Made by a program: the position numbers and the translations under genes | DNA from: Methanolobus sp. UBA32 | GTDB lineage: Archaea > Halobacteriota > Methanosarcinia > Methanosarcinales > Methanosarcinaceae | Assembly (NCBI GenBank): GCA_002507205.1 | Contig: DAZF01000069.1 | Span: forward strand, 18,134-24,957 | DNA: 6,824 nucleotides | Direction of reading: 5' to 3' | Notes under the pieces: model-generated | Databases searched by the model: none | What the model was told of the DNA's origin: nothing | The model's input: only the letters and a program-made list of their open reading frames with translations | Shown here: positions 1 through 4,651 of the stretch, in pieces | Layout: every line of letters starts with the position of its first letter | Numbering within the stretch: the stretch's first letter is position 1

Positions 1-279
1 TTTAAGCCCTGTGAACATATCTGTCCTGATAACATCGATACCATTGGATCTTGCACAGTTTGCAGCTAAAGGGCTTATTTCTGTTGCCACAAGCCTGATA
101 TTCCGGTTGGCTTTCAGGACTGCAGATACAAAACCCGTGCCGGTGCCAATTTCCAGGACATTCATATCATCACTGACCAATTCAAGGGCGGCATCTGCAA
201 GTAAATATGAATCTTCGGCAGGTTCATATACCTGTTCAGCGAGCCTGATCATTGCATTGCGATGTTTGATTGTAACCAT
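1..279 (-). CDS. HemK2/Mtq2-type protein glutamine N5-methyltransferase, N-terminal 93 residues (3' end outside window)
   Basis: This is a class I SAM-dependent methyltransferase of the archaeal HemK2 (HemK-related) family. The ATG at 279 opens a frame that runs off the window at base 1. Visible signatures are the family hallmark VYEPAEDSYLL (residues 17-27), the SAM-binding motif I VLEIGTGTG (41-49), and the acidic end of strand 2 in ATEIS (65-69). The catalytic NPPY motif should lie beyond the window edge and cannot be checked. In characterised archaeal and eukaryotic members the enzyme works with Trm112 and methylates the glutamine of the GGQ motif of release factor aRF1/eRF1; that role is inferred here. 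It starts 12 nt after the ksgA stop and no good Shine-Dalgarno is visible, so it is probably co-transcribed and perhaps translationally coupled. The start is supported because the few residues before VYEP fit the usual short N-terminus. Confidence 0.88.
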   Translation of the reverse strand, partial: MVTIKHRNAMIRLAEQVYEPAEDSYLLADAALELVSDDMNVLEIGTGTGFVSAVLKANRNIRLVATEISPLAANCARSNGIDVIRTDMFTGLK

Positions 280-291
280 AGTCTAAAAGAG

Positions 292-1101
292 TTATTTTTG
301 TTTGTGCCTGAACATCGTGTTGGCAAGTTGTGCGAATTGTTCAGGTTCAAGATTTTCGGGTCTCAGGTTAAGCAGTTCTTCCGGCAATTCATTTATGAAT
401 TCTTTCATATCATCGATGCCAAGTAGTTGTTTGTTCCTGAGTATGGAGTTTCTCATCTTCTTACGTCTCTGCCCAAAAGCTGCAGTAACGAAATCAAGGA
501 AGTATTTCTCATCCAGTACTTCAAATTCCGCTGGTCTGGGTATAATCTCGACAACAGCAGAAAGGACTTCAGGTGGCGGGGAGAAAGCTCCTTTTGGAAT
601 TTTCATGATCATGGAAGTATCTGCAAAGTAGTGTGCATTCACAGAAAGGCGGCTGTAGTCCTTTGAATTAGCATGTGCTACCAGTCTCTGGGCAAACTCG
701 TACTGGTACATGAGTATGCCGAGTTTGAAATTGTATCTGAACAATTTGAATGTTATCTCGGAGGATATGGAATAGGGGAGGTTTGAAACGACCTTGTCAA
801 AAGGTGGAAAATCAACTTCTAGTACGTCTCCATGAATAATGGTGAGTTTATCTGGATCTCCTAAACGGTCCTTCAGGACATCAACAAGTTCAGGGTCTCT
901 TTCAATGGCAATCACATGGGCTGCTTTATCCATGAGCCTTTCTGTCAGGTTGCCAATTCCCGCCCCTATCTCAAGAATAATTTCGTCGGGTTTGATATCT
1001 GCAGCTTCGACAATCCTGTCAAGGATTCGCTCGTCAATTAAAAAATGCTGGTCATGGTATCCACCGCGGATACCATATTTCCTGAGTATGTCATAAACCA
1101 A
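292..1101 (-). CDS. ksgA: 16S rRNA (adenine-N6,N6)-dimethyltransferase KsgA/Dim1
   Basis: The enzyme dimethylates two adjacent adenosines in the 3'-terminal helix (helix 45) of 16S rRNA late in small-subunit assembly, using SAM. The 269-residue product is of normal length for archaeal KsgA. Seen in order are the DQHFLID motif (17-23), SAM motif I EIGAGIGNL (44-52), the acidic IERDP (66-70), GDVLEVDF (91-98), the catalytic NLPY (107-110) continuing into SISSE, the GAFSPPPEV segment (171-179), and the C-terminal QRRKKMRNSIL region (211-221). The start codon is TTG at 1101. No in-frame ATG occurs before residue 57, and the resulting N-terminus (MVYDILRKYGIRGG) fits archaeal KsgA closely as remembered. 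The gene begins 14 nt after the DUF655 stop and ends 12 nt before hemK2, so the three form one likely transcription unit. Confidence 0.97.
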   Translation of the reverse strand: MVYDILRKYGIRGGYHDQHFLIDERILDRIVEAADIKPDEIILEIGAGIGNLTERLMDKAAHVIAIERDPELVDVLKDRLGDPDKLTIIHGDVLEVDFPPFDKVVSNLPYSISSEITFKLFRYNFKLGILMYQYEFAQRLVAHANSKDYSRLSVNAHYFADTSMIMKIPKGAFSPPPEVLSAVVEIIPRPAEFEVLDEKYFLDFVTAAFGQRRKKMRNSILRNKQLLGIDDMKEFINELPEELLNLRPENLEPEQFAQLANTMFRHKQK

Positions 1102-1109
1102 AAAATGAA

Positions 1110-1114
1110 CCCCT
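1110..1114 (-). promoter_or_regulatory. Ribosome binding site of ksgA (AGGGG) upstream of a TTG start
   Basis: On the minus strand AGGGG lies 8 nt before the TTG codon at 1101-1099. It is an imperfect match to the GGAGG core, but its spacing is right. It sits in the 14-nt gap between the DUF655 stop and ksgA, and supports TTG as the real start. Confidence 0.5.
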
Positions 1115-1115
1115 T

Positions 1116-1712
1116 TTACTGGTTGCGTGGACGACGTGGGGGTATTGTAAAGAGTCTGTACTTGATATTGTCATCCTTTAGTTCATCTATGACCCTGTTG
1201 ACAATGGTCTTCTCAGGTGAGTGTACTCCACCGACCCTTTCATGAAGCTCTTCAAGGGTCTTGAAAGGTCCTTTCTTCCTCTCGTCTATGATGGCCCACA
1301 TGAGTTTCTTCCCAATGCCCGGGAGTAATTCAAGCATATGTAATCTGTTTGTGATCGGATGCGCATCATTGAAGAATTTGACAAACCTTTCCTCATGATG
1401 TTTTACAGTCTTTTCAAGGATGTAAGGTAGCTCAAGTTGGGCACCATGACTTAGGTCCTGGTATGGTATGCGGTGTTTCACATGGTCTATAAGATCCCTG
1501 TCACCGTCTCCAATGTATACTCTGGACTGGATGTCCGGCACATTTCCTTCTTTAGGTACAAGTTCCATTAAAACGAAATGAATCTCTCCGACAGCCTGTA
1601 CAAGAGGTTTCTTTTGATATGAAGGACGTTTATCATCAGAACTTCCGTATGGAAGGTAATCTAGGACCCATGCATACTCTTCTTTCTCAGGTGGCTTTCC
1701 CCTTGTTGTCAT
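1116..1712 (-). CDS. DUF655 family protein with helix-hairpin-helix, predicted RNA- or DNA-binding; function unknown
   Basis: This 198-residue soluble protein matches the archaeal DUF655 family (function unknown) by overall pattern. The N-terminus has the EYAWVLDYLPYG segment (12-23). A beta-rich stretch follows (about 38-105, including VGEIHFVLMELVPKEG near 41-56 and VYIGDGDRD near 65-73), which could be a small OB-like barrel; that is inference. The C-terminal half holds a clear helix-hairpin-helix, LLPGIGKKLMWAIIDER (129-145), a non-sequence-specific nucleic-acid-binding element, followed by KTLEELHERV (151-160). The tail is basic and proline-rich (PPRRPRNQ). The ATG start is preceded by a perfect AGGAGG. 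The gene lies between rpoF and ksgA, a placement I remember from other Euryarchaeota, which hints at a role in RNA or ribosome metabolism. The exact substrate is unknown. Confidence 0.9.
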   Translation of the reverse strand: MTTRGKPPEKEEYAWVLDYLPYGSSDDKRPSYQKKPLVQAVGEIHFVLMELVPKEGNVPDIQSRVYIGDGDRDLIDHVKHRIPYQDLSHGAQLELPYILEKTVKHHEERFVKFFNDAHPITNRLHMLELLPGIGKKLMWAIIDERKKGPFKTLEELHERVGGVHSPEKTIVNRVIDELKDDNIKYRLFTIPPRRPRNQ

Positions 1713-1719
1713 ATAATTT

Positions 1720-1725
1720 CCTCCT
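1720..1725 (-). promoter_or_regulatory. Strong Shine-Dalgarno (AGGAGG) of the DUF655 gene
   Basis: AGGAGG on the minus strand lies 7 nt before the ATG at 1712. It is fully complementary to the CCUCCU end expected for archaeal 16S rRNA and fixes the start of the DUF655 gene. Confidence 0.8.
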
Positions 1726-1760
1726 GTAGCATACCTGCTGCTATTGGTGCAACTTCTCTC

Positions 1761-1772
1761 AAAATTAAAAAA
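1761..1772 (-). terminator. Possible T-tract terminator after rpoF
   Basis: On the minus strand the DNA reads TTTTTTAATTTT about 20 nt after the rpoF stop codon. Archaeal RNA polymerase can terminate at oligo-T runs without a strong hairpin, and no convincing stem precedes this run. It may therefore reduce readthrough into DUF655, or it may simply be AT-rich spacer. It lies just downstream of a TATA-like element, so it could also overlap a new start region. Confidence 0.3.
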
Positions 1773-1784
1773 GGGATATATCGG

Positions 1785-1791
1785 ATATAAA
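1785..1791 (-). promoter_or_regulatory. Possible TATA box (TTTATAT) for the DUF655-ksgA-hemK2 unit
   Basis: TTTATAT on the minus strand begins right after the rpoF stop codon, in the 80-nt gap before DUF655. Start of transcription about 25 nt downstream would give a leader of roughly 50 nt that includes the AGGAGG at 1720-1725. A second TATA-like block (GATATATCC) lies just downstream at 1774-1782. This rests on sequence resemblance only. Confidence 0.35.
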
Positions 1792-1792
1792 T

Positions 1793-2146
1793 CTAATCCA
1801 TTGCTTCTTCTACAAGATCTAATATTTGATCGAGTTCTTCATCTATAAGTGTGAATCTCTCTTTTGCATAAAGTGATCTGAGCTCATCTCTTGTCTGCGG
1901 CATTATGTCCGCCAGTCTGATGGCTATCTCAGGCTTCATTTTTTCAAGCTCAAGAAGTTTGTTGACCAGACTCCTTGCTTTTTCAGGAGTTGTCTTTGAG
2001 AACGTATCTGCATGGTTGATAGCTTTACGCAGTTCATATCCAAGTTCTTCTTCGTCTTTGAGACGATCTTCCATTATCTCGTGCAACATACCCTTTACTT
2101 CAGCCAGGGTTAACAATTCTTCACTCAGAACTTCTTTTACTATCAT
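1793..2146 (-). CDS. rpoF: DNA-directed RNA polymerase subunit F (Rpb4 homologue)
   Basis: Subunit F pairs with RpoE (Rpb7) to form the stalk of archaeal RNA polymerase, which contributes to open-complex formation, RNA binding and termination. The 117-residue product has the usual length. The N-terminus (MIVKEVLSEELLTLAEVKG) is the family's opening strand and helix that pack on RpoE. It is followed by a charged linker helix (about 26-45) and a C-terminal helical HRDC-like domain (about 46-117) with EKARSLVNKLLEL (55-67), ADIMPQTRDELRSLYAKER (79-97) and the acidic DEELDQILDLVEEAMD end. No in-frame start lies upstream before a stop codon, so the ATG at 2146 is secure, although it has no clear Shine-Dalgarno. 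The gene follows the rpl21e terminator, so it probably has its own promoter in the 146-nt gap upstream. Confidence 0.95.
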   Translation of the reverse strand: MIVKEVLSEELLTLAEVKGMLHEIMEDRLKDEEELGYELRKAINHADTFSKTTPEKARSLVNKLLELEKMKPEIAIRLADIMPQTRDELRSLYAKERFTLIDEELDQILDLVEEAMD

Positions 2147-2179
2147 TGGTATACACTCTATGCATTATTTGGGTTTTGG

Positions 2180-2195
2180 GTCATCTTTTGATGAC
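2180..2195 (-). repeat. Short perfect inverted repeat (GTCATC-4 nt-GATGAC) upstream of rpoF
   Basis: The six bases GTCATC pair perfectly with GATGAC across a four-base loop. The element lies 34-49 nt before the rpoF ATG and about where transcription would begin from the TATA box at 2203-2212. It could be an operator half-site pair, a 5'-UTR hairpin, or chance. No T-tract follows, so it does not look like a terminator. Confidence 0.4.
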
Positions 2196-2241
2196 AATAA
2201 GATATATTTATATCGTTAAATACGCGCAATAAAGATATATC
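2195..2241 (-). repeat. Tandem imperfect direct repeat containing TATA-like boxes
   Basis: On the plus strand CAATAAGATATAT (2195-2207) recurs as CAATAAAGATATAT (2227-2240), one base inserted, with an offset of about 32-33 bases. Each copy on the minus strand is a TATA-like core followed by a CTTATTG or CTTTATTG tail. The upstream copy contains the perfect palindrome GATATATC (2234-2241). This could be a duplicated promoter or a two-site operator for rpoF. Confidence 0.5.
2203..2212 (-). promoter_or_regulatory. Candidate rpoF promoter TATA box (TATAAATATA)
   Basis: The minus strand reads TATAAATATA, close to the archaeal box A consensus, preceded by the mixed AACGA where a BRE would lie. A start about 25 nt downstream, near 2180, would leave a leader of some 34 nt before the rpoF ATG. 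It lies after the rpl21e terminator and is the best promoter candidate in this gap. An upstream TATA-like element at 2234-2241 is an alternative. Confidence 0.5.
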
Positions 2242-2249
2242 TAACGATA
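2211..2249. repeat. 8-bp inverted repeat TATCGTTA...TAACGATA around the upstream TATA-like element
   Basis: TATCGTTA (2211-2218) is repeated as its exact reverse complement TAACGATA (2242-2249), with 23 bases between the arms. The spacer contains a GCGC core and the palindrome GATATATC. The centre-to-centre distance is 31 bp, about three helical turns, which would place both arms on the same DNA face. The right arm touches the T-tract of the rpl21e terminator. Confidence 0.45.
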
Positions 2250-2280
2250 AAAAAAGGTACTTCAGGTTGTTGAACCTGAA
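2249..2280 (-). terminator. Hairpin plus T-tract terminator after rpl21e
   Basis: Twelve nucleotides past the rpl21e stop, the minus strand forms a perfect 8-bp stem (TTCAGGTT with AACCTGAA, 2261-2280) with a four-base loop. After a 5-nt gap comes a run of seven T's (2249-2255). Oligo-T is the main archaeal termination signal, and a hairpin this close resembles an intrinsic terminator. It would end the upstream unit (possibly from the helicase or pus10 through rpl21e) and separate it from rpoF. Confidence 0.7.
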
Positions 2281-2292
2281 ATTCCTGTGCAC

Positions 2293-2586
2293 TTAGTATT
2301 TCTGTGGTTTCAGGTGCTGTGGGAGGGATATGAGTTCTTTTGTAGCATTTCCGTCCTTTATCTGTAAGAGATAAGCGCGGCCACGCTGACCAATAACTTT
2401 TCCTGTCTTACCCTGGAACCTTGCATTTGGCATTCCCTTCTGTACGCTAGGGTCAATGTCGATGTGGACCATCTGTCCATTGTCGAACTCCTGAATTGCC
2501 TTGCTAACAGGTGAAAGACCTCTTTCTCTTGTGGTTTTCTTTAACTTATACCTTGTACAGTGTTTTTCGCCGTGTGATGTTGCCAT
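2293..2586 (-). CDS. rpl21e: 50S ribosomal protein L21e (eL21)
   Basis: This is a structural protein of the archaeal/eukaryotic large ribosomal subunit, with an SH3-like barrel and a basic N-terminal extension that contacts rRNA. The 97-residue length is normal. Visible family blocks are the basic TRYKLKK segment (11-17), [15 protein letters not shown] (20-34), the [18 protein letters not shown] region (40-57), and [16 protein letters not shown] (59-74). The LPQHLKP end (88-94) is also typical. The ATG start is preceded by GGAGG at 2596-2600, 9 nt away. It follows pus10 by 68 nt, and a clear hairpin/T-tract terminator lies downstream. Placement between pus10 and rpoF agrees with gene order remembered from other Euryarchaeota. 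Confidence 0.97.
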   Translation of the reverse strand: MATSHGEKHCTRYKLKKTTRERGLSPVSKAIQEFDNGQMVHIDIDPSVQKGMPNARFQGKTGKVIGQRGRAYLLQIKDGNATKELISLPQHLKPQKY

Positions 2587-2595
2587 GATTATTTT

Positions 2596-2600
2596 CCTCC
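2596..2600 (-). promoter_or_regulatory. Shine-Dalgarno (GGAGG) of rpl21e
   Basis: GGAGG on the minus strand lies 9 nt before the ATG at 2586 and decides that start. The next in-frame Met is far into the conserved region. Confidence 0.75.
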
Positions 2601-2641
2601 ATTGATCAAATGATTAGTTTAATTTATGAATTTTCAAATGT

Positions 2642-2650
2642 GATATATTA
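2642..2650 (-). promoter_or_regulatory. Possible TATA box for rpl21e (TAATATATC)
   Basis: The minus strand reads TAATATATC immediately after the pus10 stop codon. Initiation about 25 nt downstream would give a leader of roughly 35 nt containing the GGAGG at 2596-2600. This would allow rpl21e to be transcribed at ribosomal-protein levels independently of pus10. The support is pattern only. Confidence 0.35.
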
Positions 2651-2654
2651 TGCA

Positions 2655-3947
2655 TTAAATGTCGACTTTGACGACATTAAGTTCAGCCACTATTGCCTGT
2701 ATTCCTAACTTCTCAGTCAGGCTTGGCACAGTCCTTCCATCGTCTCCGGACGTAAGTTCCTTGACATACAGACCGCCATCACAGTGTACTTCAATGATGG
2801 CATACTCATCTGTTTTCTCTATGAGTTGCATGTTATGGACATATCGTTTTCGGACAAGATCCGCTCTTCTGTGGGATACTCGCTGTGGAGTCCTTTGATG
2901 TATCTGTACTCCAATAAGGGAGTCTATAGCATCTGCAAGTTTATCCGTGGAAACAGGCTCTTTGAATGTAACTTTAAGGTTATAAACTTTATCCGCCTTT
3001 GAGGACTTCAGGTTTTCAACTACGCTCTTCTCTACTATCTTGAGTCCTTCAACTTCTACTTTGCCACCTGCGAACTCATTGATCTTGTTTTCCAGTTCCC
3101 ATACATCTATACTTCGAATAACCGGATTCAGTGCCTCTACAACAAAAGGTCTTCCTGTTCCTAGCATAAGCGCATCGATATCCTCACGTCCGGCACCGTG
3201 GAACTTTGTATCTGTTCCATTTGTTGCCTTGATGACCTCTTCAGCGATAAGCTCGTCTACAGACTCCGGATATTGCTTCCCTGTATTGTCGCACTGTTCA
3301 CAACCCCTGCCGCCACAGCTTCTGCATGGCCACCTTGTCTGTGGGATTCCTCTTACGAGTTTCCTGTACCTGCCCTGTATGTAAAGTGACTTTACCTGGA
3401 TGCTGGTAGATTCTTCTGCAATATCAAGGGTTACAACAACGTCCGGCCGTTCGAACTCAACTTCTTTTCCAGTGCGTGCAGCTATGAGTTTACCGACCTC
3501 ACGGTTCATTTCAGACTTGAACTGTTCTGCCTGTGTGATTCCGCATTCGCTCCACAGTATCTCTTCATTCTCTCCTATCAGGCCGCTTACCTTTGTGCCT
3601 ACAAGGAATGTGGAATATTCTCTGTCTCCGATGCTTTCGACCGCCCTGTCTGCCCATGTGTCCAGGTTATCATAAATTCCCATGCATACCCAGCATTTCT
3701 CATCTTCGCCCTGTATCTTCAGAGTCTTTCTTGCATAGTTACTGCTCTTTGACAGTTCTCCAAGTAATGACTCATCGCCTGCCTCTTTGAACAAAGCGTC
3801 TCCTTCCATTGCAAGGCTTAATTTGATGGCCTGTCCTCTTTCTACATTGGTGAGGCCTGTGGATAATTTGGCGAACTGCCTTCCCATGCAATGGTCGCAA
3901 ATGGGTCCTTCGTTGATTATCTTCTTAGCGGTTTCAAGTATGCTCAT
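2655..3947 (-). CDS. pus10: tRNA pseudouridine synthase Pus10 (Psi54/Psi55)
   Basis: Archaeal Pus10 isomerises uridines 54 and 55 of the tRNA T-loop, taking the place of bacterial TruB for Psi55. The 430-residue protein has the expected layout. An N-terminal zinc-binding, THUMP-containing region has the Cys pairs C17/C20 and C85/C88. A C-terminal catalytic domain carries GAGREDIDALMLGTGRPF (251-268); Asp256 aligns with the catalytic aspartate of the GRTD motif in other pseudouridine synthases. A late motif, LYVKELTSGDDGRTVPSL (393-410), is also typical. Between the domains there is a second four-cysteine cluster (C208, C211, C216, C219) followed by TGKQYPESVDELI. The start is set by a GTGATCC ribosome-binding sequence just ahead. 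It lies 91 nt after trmY, whose product acts on the Psi54 that Pus10 makes. Confidence 0.96.
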   Translation of the reverse strand: MSILETAKKIINEGPICDHCMGRQFAKLSTGLTNVERGQAIKLSLAMEGDALFKEAGDESLLGELSKSSNYARKTLKIQGEDEKCWVCMGIYDNLDTWADRAVESIGDREYSTFLVGTKVSGLIGENEEILWSECGITQAEQFKSEMNREVGKLIAARTGKEVEFERPDVVVTLDIAEESTSIQVKSLYIQGRYRKLVRGIPQTRWPCRSCGGRGCEQCDNTGKQYPESVDELIAEEVIKATNGTDTKFHGAGREDIDALMLGTGRPFVVEALNPVIRSIDVWELENKINEFAGGKVEVEGLKIVEKSVVENLKSSKADKVYNLKVTFKEPVSTDKLADAIDSLIGVQIHQRTPQRVSHRRADLVRKRYVHNMQLIEKTDEYAIIEVHCDGGLYVKELTSGDDGRTVPSLTEKLGIQAIVAELNVVKVDI

Positions 3948-3948
3948 T

Positions 3949-3955
3949 GGATCAC
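3949..3955 (-). promoter_or_regulatory. Unusual ribosome binding site of pus10 (GTGATCC, 1 nt from ATG)
   Basis: The minus strand reads GTGATCC-A-ATG. GTGATCC is complementary to GGATCAC, the part of the conserved archaeal 16S rRNA 3' end that lies just 5' of the usual CCTCC anti-SD. Pairing there would put the ribosome in the same register as a GGAGG about 8 nt upstream. No GGAGG core is present. Confidence 0.5.
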
Positions 3956-3986
3956 TTTTATATCCTGTAAATCTCTATTATCGGGC

Positions 3987-4028
3987 TTTATATGGCTGAT
4001 TTGAACAGATAGGTACTATATAATATAA
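3987..4028 (-). promoter_or_regulatory. Candidate promoter region of pus10 with two TATA-like boxes
   Basis: The 91-nt trmY-pus10 gap holds TTATATTATATAG (4016-4028, minus strand), preceded by a purine-rich AAAAAAGG like a BRE. Closer to the gene is CATATAAAG (3987-3994). The first predicts a leader of about 50 nt and the second about 18 nt. No terminator-like T-tract follows trmY on the minus strand, so readthrough from the helicase-trmY unit is also possible. Confidence 0.4.
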
Positions 4029-4038
4029 CCTTTTTTAG

Positions 4039-4635
4039 TTATGCTTCTTTCCTATCCAGTTCATTATGTATTATTATCATACAATGGTCAGAATGGAGTG
4101 AAATAGGGCCTATGTTAAGCGTCTGTTTTGCCACACTGGCAATTATCTCTTCCTCTTCTTCAGTAACTCCCATGTGGTCCCCGAGGACAAATACTGCATC
4201 TGTATTGAGGTCTGTGTATTCGCGGATGTCTTTTCCATCCTCTTTCAGGTAATAGATGTCCCTGCCAGCGTCCTCGAATTCAGTAAGCAGTTCCTCAAGA
4301 CCTGCACGGCGTATCCATACCCCTGGTGTTGATTGTGTCTCATATTTAATGGCATCTCTTTCAAGTGCCTTCTTTATGAGGGAGCCGCTGCTTCTCTCAT
4401 CGGGATTGAGGTACTTCAACTTCTCTCCGTTGAACCTTATTATTTTTCCGGGGTCCGGATCTCCTAAAAGCACCAGATGGACATTAATATCACGTCTCAT
4501 TCCGTGTGAAAGGAAAAGTGCGGAATTGACGCACCTGCAAAGAATATCCATTCTTCCGGCGGAACCGGGCAGGTCGTTAAGTGAAAAGTCACCGGTTGTT
4601 AATGCTTTATGTCCAATTATCACAAAATCTTTCAT
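4039..4635 (-). CDS. trmY: tRNA (pseudouridine(54)-N1)-methyltransferase TrmY
   Basis: TrmY is a SPOUT-class methyltransferase that converts Psi54 of archaeal tRNAs to N1-methylpseudouridine, using SAM. The 198-residue length is normal. The N-terminal half contains FVIIGHKA (4-11), LNDLPGSAGRMDILCRCVNSA (19-39), MRRDINVHLVLLGDP (46-60), IRFNGEKLKYLNPDERS (66-82) and SLIKKAL (85-91), all strongly family-like. The C-terminal trefoil-knot SAM site is visible as FVLGDHMGVTEEEE (149-162) and LNIGPISLHSDHCMIIIHNELDR (173-195). GAGGG at 4642-4646 is placed 6 nt before the ATG. The gene starts 16 nt after the helicase stop, indicating one operon. Pus10, encoded next, produces its Psi54 substrate. Confidence 0.96.
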   Translation of the reverse strand: MKDFVIIGHKALTTGDFSLNDLPGSAGRMDILCRCVNSALFLSHGMRRDINVHLVLLGDPDPGKIIRFNGEKLKYLNPDERSSGSLIKKALERDAIKYETQSTPGVWIRRAGLEELLTEFEDAGRDIYYLKEDGKDIREYTDLNTDAVFVLGDHMGVTEEEEEIIASVAKQTLNIGPISLHSDHCMIIIHNELDRKEA

Positions 4636-4651
4636 TTATTTCCCTCTGTTT

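Noticed and set aside
302..631. 109-codon plus-strand open frame opposite ksgA
   Set aside because: KsgA motifs are continuous on the minus strand; the plus-strand product is Ser-rich and unrecognisable.
3955..3964. TATA-like GGATATAAAA directly before pus10
   Set aside because: It is within about 10-17 nt of the pus10 ATG, too close to act as a TATA box for a transcript that includes the start codon.
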